A stretch of DNA of 64,000 bases. It comes from Opitutaceae bacterium. Its GTDB lineage: Bacteria > Verrucomicrobiota > Verrucomicrobiia > Opitutales > Opitutaceae. This document shows positions 7,570-16,572 of this stretch, one piece after another. Made by a program: the position numbers and the translations under genes. Positions within the stretch are counted from its first letter, which is position 1. The number at the start of each line of letters is the position of its first letter. Location of the stretch: positions 124,001 through 188,000 of the forward strand of contig JAUSID010000072.1 in NCBI GenBank assembly GCA_030648295.1. The letters are read 5' to 3'. The notes below the pieces were generated by a model that ran no database searches, was not told where the DNA came from, and worked only from the letters and a program-made list of their open reading frames with translations.

Positions 7570-9600
7570 ATGAAAGCCCGCCGCTATCTCGCCTACATCT
7601 TTTTCCCGCTGCTGCTCGGCGTCGCTCTGTCCGCCGCCGAGCAACTTTGGACCTGCGGGATGCATCCGCAGATTATCAAGGACAAGCCGGGCAACTGTCC
7701 AATCTGCGGCATGAAGCTCACGCCGATCCGCGCCAATGCGGCCAAGGCCGGCGGCGCGACCGCGGGTGGCGAGCGCAAGGTCAAATTCTACAAATCCACG
7801 ATGATCCCCGGCGAGGTGAAGCCTGCGCCTGGCAAGGACTCGATGGGCATGGACATGGTGCCGGTTTACGAGGACCAGGACATGTCGGGCGAAAACAACA
7901 TCCAAATCGACGCGGCGACAACGCAGCGGATGAACCTCAAGACGGCGCTCGTGGAGCACGGTCCGGTGCGTCGCGAACTCCGCACGGTCGGCACCGTCGC
8001 CTACAACGAGCAGGGGCTGCGTGACATCACGACCAAATACGAGGGCTGGATCGAGAAGCTGCACGTCAACACCACCTGGACCGTCGTCAAAACCGGCGAT
8101 CCACTCTTCGAAATCTATTCGCCGGATCTCTACAATGCGCAGCTCAACTACGTGCTCGCGCTGCGGGCCGAAGGCGAGAAGGTCGGCCCGCTCACGCGCG
8201 CCAGCCTCGCACGACTGCAACTGTTCGACATGCCAAAGGACTTCATCGACGAACTGAAGCAAAGCGGCGAGGTGCGCCGCACGATGGTGTTTCGTGCGCC
8301 AGCCGATGGCGTCGTCATCGAGAAAATGGCGGTCGCCGGCCAAATGATGAAACCGGGCGAACGCATATATCGGCTCGCGGACCTTTCCACCGTGTGGGTC
8401 CATGCACAGATTTATGAAAAGGATCTCCCGTTCATTCGGGAAGGCCAGGCGGCCGTTGTCAGCACAAGCTATGGGCCGGAGCGGCGGTTCGAGGGCTCTG
8501 TGCAGATCCTGCTGCCGCAGGTGGAAGAGCAGACGCGCACCGTTGCGGCCCGCATCGTGCTGCCGAATCCGGAAGGCTTTCTGCGGCCCGGGATGTTCGT
8601 CGAGGTAGGATTCAAGTCGCAGCTTACCGACGACGCGGTGCTCGTGCCCGATATTGCGGTGCTGCGCAGCGGCGAACGGAATACCGTCTTCATCGCGCTC
8701 GACGGCGGCTTCTTCGAGCCGCGCGAGGTAAAGATCGGCGCGCGGAGCGAGGGCGGCGTCTATCAGGTGCTCGCGGGTCTGAAAGCCGGAGAGCGCGTCG
8801 TGACCTCTGGCCAGTTCATGCTCGATTCGGAAAGCCAGCTGCGTGAGGCGATCCAGAAAATGCTGAAGGGCGCTCCCGGCGCCCAGCCTGCCGCGGCTCC
8901 GACCGCTGTTGCAGAGAAGAAGACCGAGGTGGTTGCGCCGACTGCAGCGACGCTGCCAGAAAACGCGATCGAGCTGCTCAAGCCGATTGCCCTCGCGTCC
9001 GCCGACGCAGGCGCTGCGCTCGCGGCTGACGATCTCGCCGGCTACAAGAAACAGGTGCCGGCGCTGCGCTCAACGCTCGCGGCCTTCTTTAGCGGCTACG
9101 AACACGCCACGCACGGGCCCCTCGGAAAGTTCAAAGACGGTCTCGCTGATCCGGCGGACCTCGCGGCCGCGCGCCGCGAGTTTGAACCGTTCAGCTCGGC
9201 CATCGCCGATCTCGCACGAGAGAACCATCTCCATCACACGGAGAAGCTGCACGTGTTCGAATGCCCGATGGCGCCCGTGACGGGCAAGGCGCGCTGGCTC
9301 CAGCGCGAAGGTGGCACGAAAAATCCATTCTTCGGCTCGAAGATGCCCGGGTGCGGCGACGAGATCGCCGGTCCGACCGCTGCGTCGGGTTCGCGTGGCG
9401 GTGGCGGAGGCGGCGGAATGGGGATGACGCTCCCGCCCGGCCATCCACCAATCGACAGCCTTTCTGTCGCGGCGTATCTCCGCTCACAATCGTCAGCCGC
9501 TGTTGGCGGGAAGCCAGCCGCCGACGGGGCGTGTGGCAGTTGCGGAATGAGCAAGGCCGAAATGGCCGCCGGCGAACCCTGCGAGCACGACAAAAAGTAA
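7570..9600 (+). CDS. cusB: CusB-type periplasmic adaptor with two heavy-metal-binding motifs and a DUF3347 tail
   Basis: A 676-residue membrane-fusion protein linking the RND pump to the outer-membrane channel. After a signal peptide it has a heavy-metal-binding motif (CGMHP ... CPICGM, about 27-50) and a second degenerate one (KDSMGMDMVPVYE, about 90-102). The HlyD/CusB core (barrel-sandwich, hairpin, beta-barrel) runs to about 430. The C-terminal third is a DUF3347 domain (about 475-600; FECPMAP, NPFFGSKMPGCG), then a Gly-rich stretch and CGSCGMSKAEM. Single-motif CusB proteins are usual, so this is an extended form. A GTG start at 7552 overlapping the cusC stop is the alternative; ATG at 7570 gives the better signal peptide. 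Confidence 0.92.
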   Translation: MKARRYLAYIFFPLLLGVALSAAEQLWTCGMHPQIIKDKPGNCPICGMKLTPIRANAAKAGGATAGGERKVKFYKSTMIPGEVKPAPGKDSMGMDMVPVYEDQDMSGENNIQIDAATTQRMNLKTALVEHGPVRRELRTVGTVAYNEQGLRDITTKYEGWIEKLHVNTTWTVVKTGDPLFEIYSPDLYNAQLNYVLALRAEGEKVGPLTRASLARLQLFDMPKDFIDELKQSGEVRRTMVFRAPADGVVIEKMAVAGQMMKPGERIYRLADLSTVWVHAQIYEKDLPFIREGQAAVVSTSYGPERRFEGSVQILLPQVEEQTRTVAARIVLPNPEGFLRPGMFVEVGFKSQLTDDAVLVPDIAVLRSGERNTVFIALDGGFFEPREVKIGARSEGGVYQVLAGLKAGERVVTSGQFMLDSESQLREAIQKMLKGAPGAQPAAAPTAVAEKKTEVVAPTAATLPENAIELLKPIALASADAGAALAADDLAGYKKQVPALRSTLAAFFSGYEHATHGPLGKFKDGLADPADLAAARREFEPFSSAIADLARENHLHHTEKLHVFECPMAPVTGKARWLQREGGTKNPFFGSKMPGCGDEIAGPTAASGSRGGGGGGGMGMTLPPGHPPIDSLSVAAYLRSQSSAAVGGKPAADGACGSCGMSKAEMAAGEPCEHDKK

Positions 9601-9676
9601 CCAGAGCACCATCGCACCTTACTCCAGCTCTTCCGAAAAAACTTAGGTTTTGGCGGAGCAAAAACCTCCAGCGACC

Positions 9677-12600
9677 ATGCTCAAGGCCATCATCGAATTC
9701 TCGCTCAAGAACAAGTTCCTCGTCCTCGCTGCGACCGCGGGGCTGATTTTCGGCGGCGTTTACTCGCTCCGCCATATCCCGCTCGACGCGATTCCGGACC
9801 TCTCGGACACGCAGGTCATCATCTATACGGAATGGCCGGGACAGGCCCCGCAGATTGTGCAGGACCAAGTGACGTATCCGATCACGACGAAGATGTTGTC
9901 CGTGCCCAACGCGACCGTCGTGCGCGGTTACTCGTTCTACGGCTTCTCGTTTGTCTATGTGATTTTCGAGGATGGCACCGATCCGTATTGGGCACGCAGT
10001 CGCGTGCTCGAATACCTGAACGGTTTGCAAGGCAGTCTGCCCGTGGGGGTGACGCCGCGGCTCGGGCCCGACGCGACGGGCGTCGGGTGGGCCTTCATGT
10101 ATTCGCTCAACTCGAAGAAGCACGACCTCGCGGAGTTGCGCACGATGCAAGATTGGTTCCTCCGTTATCAGCTTTCCAGCGTCGAGGGTGTCGCCGAAGT
10201 GGCGTCCGTCGGCGGGTTCGTGAAGCAGTATCAAATCACCGTCGATCCGCACCGGCTTCACGCTTATAATCTCTCGATTAGCGAGGTCGCCATGGCGGTG
10301 CAGAAAAGCAATGGCGAGGTCGGCGGCCGCTCCGTCGAAATGGCCGAGAAGGAATTCATCCTGCGCGTTAAAGGCTACGTCACCGACGTGGAGATGTTGA
10401 AGAAAGTGGCGGTGGGTCGCGGACCCGGTGGCACGCCAATTCTCCTGGGAGAAGTCGCCAATGTGCAGCTCGGGCCAGACATGCGCCGGGGTATCGCCGA
10501 GCTAAATGGCGAGGGCGAGACCGTGGGTGGCATCGTGGTGGTGCGCTATGGCGTCGATACGCGCGAGGTCATCCAGGCAGTTCGCGCACGGCTCGATCAG
10601 GCGATGAAGAGCCTGCCCGAAGGCGTCACCTACACGATCGCGTATGACCGCACGGCGCTCATCGACCGTGCGGTGCGCACGTTAAAGGAGAAGCTCATTG
10701 AAGAGAGCATCGTCGTCGCGCTCGTGTGCCTGGTCTTCCTGATGCACCTGCGCAGCGCGTTTGTCGCGATCGTAATCCTGCCGATCGCCGTGCTCGCTTC
10801 GATTACGATCATGTTCGGGCAGGGGCTTAGCGCGAACATCATGTCGCTGGGCGGCATCGCGATCGCCGTCGGTGCGATGGTGGACGCCGCGATCATCATG
10901 ATCGAAAACGCGCACAAGCACATGGAGCATGACGGGGGAAAGAAGCCCCACTGGGACATCATTCGCGACGCGTCGGTCGAAGTCGGCCCCACGCTCTTCT
11001 ATTCGCTGCTGGTGATCACGGTTTCGTTCCTGCCGGTGTTTACGTTGCAGGCGCAGGAAGGGCGGATGTTCAAGCCGCTCGCGTTTACGAAAACGTATTC
11101 CATGGGGGCGGCAGCGCTTCTCTCGATCACGCTCGCGCCCGTGCTGATGGGTTTCTTCATCCGCGGAAAAATCCCGGCGGAAGAGAAGAATCCAGTGAAC
11201 CGTTTCCTCATCTGGCTCTATCATCCGGTGCTCGATCTCATGATCAAGTTTCGTTGGGCGGTGATCATCACGGCGGCCGTCGTCGTCGCCTGGGTGTTCT
11301 TCCCTTGGAACGCAATCGTGGCGCGTGTGCTGCCCGATGGGCGGATGAAGGAGGTCGCGGCCAAACTTGGCAAGGCGTTCCCATATCAGAATCTCGGCTC
11401 CGAGTTCATGCCGCCGCTCTACGAGGGCGATCTGCTCTACATGCCGACGACTTTCCCCGGAATTTCGCCGACCAAGGCACGCGAGATCATCCAACAAACC
11501 GATCAAATCATAAAGTCGTTTGCCGAAGTGCATCATGTATTCGGCAAGATCGGCCGGGCGGAGTCCGCGACGGATCCCGCGCCGATGGACATGATCGAGA
11601 CGACGATCATGTTGAAGGACGAGGAAGAGTGGCCGGTGGTGGACATCAAGGACATGGACGGGAAGGTCATCGCCCACCGGCGGCGCACGATCGACGAACT
11701 TACCACGGCATTGAACAACGCCGTGCAGATCCCAGGGCTCACGAACGCGTGGACGATGCCGATCAAAACGCGCATCGACATGCTCGCGACGGGCATCAAG
11801 ACCCCGGTTGGCATCAAGGTCGCCGGCCCGGACCTGCGTGAGTTGGAGCGCATCGCCAGCCAGATCGAAGGCGTGATCCGGCGGGCACCCGGCACGAGCA
11901 CTGTGTTCGCCGAGCGCGTGATGGGCGGCAATTACGTCGAATTCGACATCGATCGCGACGCCATCGCTCGCTACGGGCTTACGCTCGGGGAAGTGCAGGA
12001 AGTGCTGCAAGTGGCGCTTGGCGGCATGCCGCTCACCACGACCGTCGAGGGCCTTGAGCGCTACGGTGTCATTCTCCGCTACGATCGTGACTATCGGGAA
12101 AATTTGGAGGCGTTGCGTGACATACTGATCCCGGTGAAAACCGCCGGCAGCGGTGCTGCCATGGGCGGTGCAAGCGCCATGGGAACGAATCGAAGTGGAG
12201 GGCTCGCCGCGCAGGTGCCGTTGAGCCAACTGGCAAAGGTCCGCGTCGTCGCCGCTCCAATGGGCATCAAAAGCGAGGCTGCCGTCCCGAACGCATGGAT
12301 CTACGTCGACGTGCAGGGTGTCGATATCGGAACATACGTTCAGGGCGCCCAGAAGACGGTGAACGACGCGATTCAGCGCGGCGAAATCAAGGTCCCGACG
12401 GGTTACAGCATCTTCTGGAGCGGCCAGTATGAATATATGCAGCGGGCCAAGGCGCGACTGATGATGGTCGTGCCGCTCACGCTGCTGATAATCATCTTTA
12501 TCATCTACCTGAACACGCAGTCGTGGGTCAAAACGTGCATCGTACTGCTCGCCGTGCCGTTCTCACTCGTCGGCGCATTCTGGGCGCTTTACCTGCTCGA

Positions 12601-13024
12601 CTATAACATGAGCGTGGCCGTCTGGGTCGGCATCATCGCGCTCGCGGGCCTCGATGCCGAGACCGGTGTTGTGATGCTCCTGTATCTCGATCTCGCCTAC
12701 GAGGATTGGAAGAAGAAGGGAAAACTGCTCTCGACGGCGGATCTTCGAGACGCGATTTACCATGGCGCCGTGAAGCGCGTGCGGCCCAAGGCCATGACGG
12801 CCGCTGTCATCATCGCCGGTTTGCTTCCGATTCTCTGGAGCCACGGCACCGGTGCCGACACGATGAAGCGCATTGCGGTGCCGATGGTCGGCGGCGTCAT
12901 CACCTCCACGCTCATGGAGTTGCTCGTGTATCCCGCGATTTTCTTCCTTTGGCGCCGCCGTGGTTTGCCGCCTCCTCCCACCGAACCCACGGCACCAGCT
13001 CTGCAGCCCGTTCTAGCCCCATGA
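9677..13024 (+). CDS. cusA: CusA-type heavy-metal efflux RND transporter
   Basis: A 1115-residue inner-membrane proton-driven pump of the HME-RND (Cu+/Ag+) class, close to the ~1050 residues usual for CusA. The N-terminus (MLKAIIEFSLKNKFLVL, then IPLDAIPDLSDTQVII) and PGQAPQIVQDQVTYP are diagnostic. Transmembrane blocks include LVCLVFLMHLRSAFVAIVIL, GGIAIAVGAMVDAAIIMIEN (with the proton-relay acidic residues) and GLDAETGVVMLLYLDLAYED. Its last bases overlap the ATG of the next gene, so translation is coupled. The ATG is preferred over an upstream TTG at 9650. Confidence 0.95.
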   Translation: MLKAIIEFSLKNKFLVLAATAGLIFGGVYSLRHIPLDAIPDLSDTQVIIYTEWPGQAPQIVQDQVTYPITTKMLSVPNATVVRGYSFYGFSFVYVIFEDGTDPYWARSRVLEYLNGLQGSLPVGVTPRLGPDATGVGWAFMYSLNSKKHDLAELRTMQDWFLRYQLSSVEGVAEVASVGGFVKQYQITVDPHRLHAYNLSISEVAMAVQKSNGEVGGRSVEMAEKEFILRVKGYVTDVEMLKKVAVGRGPGGTPILLGEVANVQLGPDMRRGIAELNGEGETVGGIVVVRYGVDTREVIQAVRARLDQAMKSLPEGVTYTIAYDRTALIDRAVRTLKEKLIEESIVVALVCLVFLMHLRSAFVAIVILPIAVLASITIMFGQGLSANIMSLGGIAIAVGAMVDAAIIMIENAHKHMEHDGGKKPHWDIIRDASVEVGPTLFYSLLVITVSFLPVFTLQAQEGRMFKPLAFTKTYSMGAAALLSITLAPVLMGFFIRGKIPAEEKNPVNRFLIWLYHPVLDLMIKFRWAVIITAAVVVAWVFFPWNAIVARVLPDGRMKEVAAKLGKAFPYQNLGSEFMPPLYEGDLLYMPTTFPGISPTKAREIIQQTDQIIKSFAEVHHVFGKIGRAESATDPAPMDMIETTIMLKDEEEWPVVDIKDMDGKVIAHRRRTIDELTTALNNAVQIPGLTNAWTMPIKTRIDMLATGIKTPVGIKVAGPDLRELERIASQIEGVIRRAPGTSTVFAERVMGGNYVEFDIDRDAIARYGLTLGEVQEVLQVALGGMPLTTTVEGLERYGVILRYDRDYRENLEALRDILIPVKTAGSGAAMGGASAMGTNRSGGLAAQVPLSQLAKVRVVAAPMGIKSEAAVPNAWIYVDVQGVDIGTYVQGAQKTVNDAIQRGEIKVPTGYSIFWSGQYEYMQRAKARLMMVVPLTLLIIIFIIYLNTQSWVKTCIVLLAVPFSLVGAFWALYLLDYNMSVAVWVGIIALAGLDAETGVVMLLYLDLAYEDWKKKGKLLSTADLRDAIYHGAVKRVRPKAMTAAVIIAGLLPILWSHGTGADTMKRIAVPMVGGVITSTLMELLVYPAIFFLWRRRGLPPPPTEPTAPALQPVLAP

Positions 13025-13401
13025 AGAAGAAATCATCGAAAAAATCCACATCTTCGCCCGCGCTGAGTCGCGTTCCATTGAAGTTCCAATTTCCGAATGC
13101 CGCCTTCGTCCGGGTGTCCGGCTCCTTCAACAATTGGGATCCTCTCGGCGTCCCGTTGAACGCACTCGGTGACGGCACGTGGTCGCTCGATCTCGCACTC
13201 GTGCCCGGACGCTACGAGTATCGGCTGCTCGTCGATGCCGAATGGGCCGATGTGCCCGGCGCGAGTGAGACAGTCGAGAACCCTTTCGGCGGAAAAAACG
13301 CCGTGCTCGTTGTCACCGCGCCGAGCCAGGCACAACTCCGGGGACGAACGGCGGCGCCCGGTCGCGTTTCACAAAATTCCAATCGTCAGTTGAACCACTA
13401 G
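13021..13401 (+). CDS. small protein with AMPK/CBM48-like glycogen-binding domain
   Basis: A 126-residue protein without signal peptide. After a Lys-rich start, residues about 20-95 match the AMPK-beta/CBM48 E-set fold: VPLKFQFPNAAFVRVSGSFN, NWDPLGVPL, DGTWSLDLALVPGRYEYRLL, VDAEWADVP. Such domains bind alpha-glucans. It overlaps the cusA stop by four bases and so is translationally coupled to the efflux operon, which is odd. A paralogue lies at 29411. What a glucan-binding-type domain does in a metal operon is unknown; it may be a scaffold rather than a sugar binder. Confidence 0.8.
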   Translation: MKKKSSKKSTSSPALSRVPLKFQFPNAAFVRVSGSFNNWDPLGVPLNALGDGTWSLDLALVPGRYEYRLLVDAEWADVPGASETVENPFGGKNAVLVVTAPSQAQLRGRTAAPGRVSQNSNRQLNH

Positions 13402-13407
13402 CCTCCC

Positions 13408-13623
13408 ATGAACGGAACCGATGACTCCTCACGACCGTGCGTCGTTTGCGGCAAAGATACGACGAGCGGACGCGGCTTCATGACGCTGCACGTAGAAGGC
13501 CGGCCCGTGCCGATCTGCTGCCCCATGTGTTACGACGTGTATCAAAAGGATCCTGCGCGCTACGTGAGCGCGCAGCGCGTTCGCGAAATCGGCCGCGACA
13601 TTGGATTGCCGTCGTCGTCGTGA
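13408..13623 (+). CDS. small TRASH/YHS-like metal-binding protein
   Basis: A 71-residue protein with CVVCG near the N-terminus, then ICCPMCYDVYQKDPARYV, the pattern of TRASH/YHS-type metal-binding domains (Cys pair, later CxxC followed by an aromatic and a DPxRY segment). No signal peptide is visible, so it is probably cytoplasmic. That suggests a copper/silver chaperone or sensor feeding CusA (inference). It begins six bases after the glycogen-binding-domain gene and its stop overlaps the next start. Confidence 0.72.
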   Translation: MNGTDDSSRPCVVCGKDTTSGRGFMTLHVEGRPVPICCPMCYDVYQKDPARYVSAQRVREIGRDIGLPSSS

Positions 13624-14024
13624 TGCTTGGAAGGCCCACGCGCGTATTCGCGAACGAGTCCACCGCCCAGCAACCGCAATCTACTCCTACGTTGAAAAAG
13701 AACCGAATCGTTCTCGCTGTCGGCGTGCTCGTGAGCGCGCTGTTTCTCTCTGGCTGCATGGCGGCCATGATGCCCGCGATGCTCCTGGGTCACGCTGCGT
13801 TCGGCAAGATTGGCGGTTCGCACGGACACGGTTCGGCCGGCGGAAAACCGACCAAGCCATGCGAGTGCGAGAGGCCGTCCGCAGCAATTCCCGACGGGCA
13901 AGCTGCGGAAGGCGCTTCGCACGAGCAAACCGCCAAGCCGTGCGACTGCCAGAAACCGGCCGAGGTGAAAACCGATGCGCAAGCAACATCGGCGGCGGCG
14001 CCGAGCAGCGGACACAAACACTGA
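13623..14024 (+). CDS. Cys/His-rich lipoprotein ending in GHKH
   Basis: An exported lipoprotein with hydrophobic segment IVLAVGVLVSALFLSGC (lipobox LSGC) followed by MAAMMPAM, a GGSHGHG stretch and two near-repeats, KPCECERPS and KPCDCQKPA. The C-terminus is SSGHKH. The CxC pairs, His clusters and Met make metal binding likely. ATG at 13623 overlaps the previous stop but leaves a long N-terminal region; a TTG at 13692 (LKKNRIV...) gives a normal lipoprotein signal and may be the real start. It is a relative in style of the lipoprotein at 4617. Confidence 0.7.
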   Translation: MLGRPTRVFANESTAQQPQSTPTLKKNRIVLAVGVLVSALFLSGCMAAMMPAMLLGHAAFGKIGGSHGHGSAGGKPTKPCECERPSAAIPDGQAAEGASHEQTAKPCDCQKPAEVKTDAQATSAAAPSSGHKH

Positions 14025-14148
14025 GCGGGATGACCGGCGCCGATCGCTGCCATCCGCCAGGTTGCACACGAAAATCAGGCCAAGTTGAATGAGGGATTTC
14101 GCCGGCTGAGGTGTATAAGATTGGTGAGCGCACAACGCGCTAACAACC

Positions 14149-14463
14149 ATGCAAGATTCTCTCCACACATTGCTGCACAAGTGGAAGGTCGAGCCGGCTC
14201 CCAACCCTGACTTTCGAGCTGAAGTATGGGGGCGGATTGCCGAGCGAAAGCGCCGCTTCTCGTATCGCATTTGGAGCCGCACTGAGGACATCGTTGGACA
14301 ACCCGCCTGGGCGACGGTCGTCGTCGCGGTCATGTTGATCGCTGGTGCGACGACCGGGAATGTGTGGCAGAAACGTGAAGAGCGGCACGTTCGAACCGCC
14401 GGGCTGCGCGCCTACGTGCTCGCGGTCAACCCGGTCGCGCATGCCGCAAGCTTCCACCGATGA
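14149..14463 (+). CDS. small single-pass membrane protein, CnrY-like position (possible anti-sigma)
   Basis: A 104-residue protein with a charged N-terminal half (about 1-50), one transmembrane helix (WATVVVAVMLIAGATTGNVW) and a short outside tail. It overlaps the next gene, a CnrX-like metal sensor, by four bases. In CnrYXH systems a small membrane anti-sigma factor precedes the periplasmic sensor, so an anti-sigma role is inferred from position and topology; no sequence signature proves it. No ECF sigma gene is adjacent. Sequence GTGTATAAGATTGG lies about 40 bases upstream. Confidence 0.55.
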   Translation: MQDSLHTLLHKWKVEPAPNPDFRAEVWGRIAERKRRFSYRIWSRTEDIVGQPAWATVVVAVMLIAGATTGNVWQKREERHVRTAGLRAYVLAVNPVAHAASFHR

Positions 14464-14915
14464 AACTGAAGGCCACGCTCGTCTTGCTGATTGCCCTCGG
14501 CACCGGAGCGGGAGCGTTTACGTGGCGCGCCGTCCGCTCGAGCCCTGAAACCGCGGTGCGCGAACCCGAACTGCGCTGGTTGCAGCGTGAATTCGCGTTG
14601 AGCGACGATGCGGTGCTTCGCATCGCCGAGTTGCATCGCCGTTATACCGCCGAGTGCGAGCCGATGTGTGAGGAACTTCAGGCAAGTTATGCCGAGATGC
14701 GGCGCTTGATGGCCGGCGGAAGACGTATGACCCCCGAACTAGGCTCCGCCCTCAACCGGTCCAACAAGATCGTCGGCGAGTGTCAGCATCGGATGGTCGA
14801 ACATTTCTACGCGGTCGCAAAGGAGATGCCCCCGGCTGCCGGCGAGCGCTACCTCGCGCTGATGACGCCCATCGCGACCCACCCCGAACAAGGCTGGATG
14901 AAGGTCGCACCATGA
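14460..14915 (+). CDS. periplasmic heavy-metal sensor (CnrX-like, metal-resistance family)
   Basis: A 151-residue protein anchored by an N-terminal helix (ATLVLLIALGTGAGAF). The periplasmic part is all helical with the family motif WLQREFALSDDAVLRIAEL followed by HRRYTAECEPMCEEL; the His, Cys and Met residues are the likely metal ligands. Related CnrX proteins sense Ni/Co/Cu and release an ECF sigma factor through CnrY. It overlaps the CnrY-like gene, so they are coexpressed. The following ATG (14912) overlaps its stop but leads into only 32 codons. Confidence 0.78.
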   Translation: MKLKATLVLLIALGTGAGAFTWRAVRSSPETAVREPELRWLQREFALSDDAVLRIAELHRRYTAECEPMCEELQASYAEMRRLMAGGRRMTPELGSALNRSNKIVGECQHRMVEHFYAVAKEMPPAAGERYLALMTPIATHPEQGWMKVAP

Positions 14916-15063
14916 CCGATGCAACGGGTCTCAATAGCCATGCTCTCCGCCAGATACACGCAAGATTCGGCGGCAAATGTGTCACGGCCACCGCGGAAAC
15001 ACCTACGTGAATGAGAAGGGCGAGGAGTGCATGTTCATCGCCAAGATTGCAGAGAAGAGATAG
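14912..15063 (+). pseudogene. decayed short reading frames after the CnrX-like gene
   Basis: An ATG overlapping the CnrX-like stop opens MTDATGLNSHALRQI, ending after 32 codons at 15010. In the next frame 14977-15063 encodes a 28-residue peptide (MCHGHRGNTYVNEKGEE ... KIAEKR) with a CHGH motif. A coupled start with MTD is where an ECF sigma gene would be expected in such operons, but nothing sigma-like remains. This may be a scar rather than a gene. Confidence 0.35.
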
Positions 15064-15143
15064 CAGCGCGGGCGATGCTGCTGCGTTCGCGCGAGGCGGG
15101 AGGTCGGGCATTCGGCCGTCCTCCCGCTTAACTCTTGCCGGTG

Positions 15144-16451
15144 ATGGCGGCGCTGCTTGAACTGGCCGCCATGTCCAGCAGCCAGCTTTCCGCGCTGATT
15201 GCGCGCTACAAGGTCGATCCCGAATCGGTCTATAACACGTGGTTCGTCGGCGCGGGAGAACGCCTCAAGGCGTTTCGATCGATCCGCCGCGGCGTGAAGG
15301 ATTGCGTCGATCGCATCGCCGACGGGACTTTCGGCAACGATTTCAAAGGCTCGCCACTCGAAGTCGTGCTCACTGCGATCACGGAACAGAAGCAGGTGTT
15401 CGAAGGCGCGGCGCACCCGTTCTACTGGAAGCCGAAGCTGCGCATCCCCGACATTTACGAGAACGAGGAGAACAAGCGAAAGTTCGGCGCGTTTCTCGCC
15501 GCCTGCCTGAATGCGACGAACGAGGAGCAGGTGCTCGGCGAAATGAGCCGCCTTGGCGGCGCCAGCATCAAGGGGCTTGGGCCGGCGGTCGCCAGTATCG
15601 TCTATTTTCTGCACCCCACGCTCGTGCCGCCGTTCAACACGGCCATCGTGAATGGTTTTAATGCGCTATTCGGCGAGAAAAAGAAGCTCGGCTCGTGGAC
15701 CAGTTATCTCGAGATGCGCGAAACCATCGTGCGCTCGAACGAGCTCGTTCGCTCGCAACTCAGCAACGATCTCGGTGCATTCGCGGGGCTCCTGTTTGAA
15801 ATCGGCGCGGGACGTTTGATTGTCGATGGCAACGCCGACTCGGTTCTTGTGCTGGAGAACGAAAAGGCGCGAAAGGCGGCACAGGGGCGTCACAAAGATG
15901 TCCTCGCCGATCAACACGAGGACTCTGAACACACCCGACTCCAGCATCTGCTCATCAAGCTGGGCCGGGCGCTGAACTACGACGTGCACGTGGCGCGCAA
16001 CGATCGTCATCGTTGCTGCGCGGGCGAATCGTTCGCGTTGCTCACGGCCGACTCGCTGCCGGACTGGAATTGGCCTTCCGAGGTGCTCGACACAGTCGGT
16101 TTAATCGACGTGCTGTGGCTCCGCCGCGACACCCGCGAGGTCGTGTGTGCGTTTGAAGTGGAGAAGAGCACCTCGATTTACTCTGGAATTTTGCGACTCG
16201 AAGATCTTGCGCGCTCCGTGCCGCGCGCCGGCGCGCACTTTTATCTGGTTGCCCCTGAGTCGCGCGAAAAGGAAGTGCTCGCGCAGCTCGCGCGCCCGGC
16301 GTTTCGTCGCGATCTCGCCGACATTCCGCTGGGTTACCTGCCGGCTAATGACTTCGCCGCGCACTGCGACGCGCTGTGCCGATTCGGCCAGGATTACACC
16401 GTCCTGCAAAAACTCTCGCGCGGCGGCTTCTTGTCCGCCGTGGTGTCGTAA
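15144..16451 (+). CDS. protein of unknown function with restriction-endonuclease-like C-terminal domain
   Basis: A 435-residue soluble protein. The N-terminal ~220 residues are helical (VYNTWFVGAGERLKAFRSI, GLGPAVASIVYFLHP), a region often annotated only as hypothetical. The C-terminal part (about 255-420) has a PD-(D/E)xK-like layout: VGLIDVLWLRRDT (Asp), then CAFEVEKSTSIYSGILRLEDL (Glu-x-Glu-Lys). A nuclease role, perhaps in defence, is plausible but not shown. No methyltransferase is nearby. It sits inside the metal island with its own spacing. The start is uncertain: TTG at 15135, ATG at 15144 or 15171. Confidence 0.6.
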   Translation: MAALLELAAMSSSQLSALIARYKVDPESVYNTWFVGAGERLKAFRSIRRGVKDCVDRIADGTFGNDFKGSPLEVVLTAITEQKQVFEGAAHPFYWKPKLRIPDIYENEENKRKFGAFLAACLNATNEEQVLGEMSRLGGASIKGLGPAVASIVYFLHPTLVPPFNTAIVNGFNALFGEKKKLGSWTSYLEMRETIVRSNELVRSQLSNDLGAFAGLLFEIGAGRLIVDGNADSVLVLENEKARKAAQGRHKDVLADQHEDSEHTRLQHLLIKLGRALNYDVHVARNDRHRCCAGESFALLTADSLPDWNWPSEVLDTVGLIDVLWLRRDTREVVCAFEVEKSTSIYSGILRLEDLARSVPRAGAHFYLVAPESREKEVLAQLARPAFRRDLADIPLGYLPANDFAAHCDALCRFGQDYTVLQKLSRGGFLSAVVS

Positions 16452-16492
16452 GGTCGCATCGTTTTCAGTCGAGGGTTTTGGCTTTCCCGAGC

Positions 16493-16534
16493 GTATAACC
16501 CGTGTAAGCGCTTTGCCCGAGCGCCGGCGTTATC
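16493..16534 (+). promoter_or_regulatory. candidate ECF-type promoter upstream of the DUF3347 gene
   Basis: GTATAACCCGTGTAAG is present, with TGTAAG at 16503-16508 and GTTATC at 16529-16534, exactly 20 bases later. The spacing matches the sites at 20246 and 25588. The start codon at 16573 is 39 bases downstream, a normal leader length. Confidence 0.55.
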
Positions 16535-16572
16535 CGTTTGCCAAAAAACAATTACTCTCACCTTCCTGGACC

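Noticed and set aside
10682-12229. 515-codon minus-strand open frame opposite cusA
   Set aside because: Antisense shadow of a strongly conserved RND transporter; composition is Arg/His/Asp-rich with no recognisable motif.
13437-13622. Extended 5' part of the GHKH lipoprotein frame
   Set aside because: It overlaps the TRASH-like gene in another frame and would put the lipobox far from the N-terminus.
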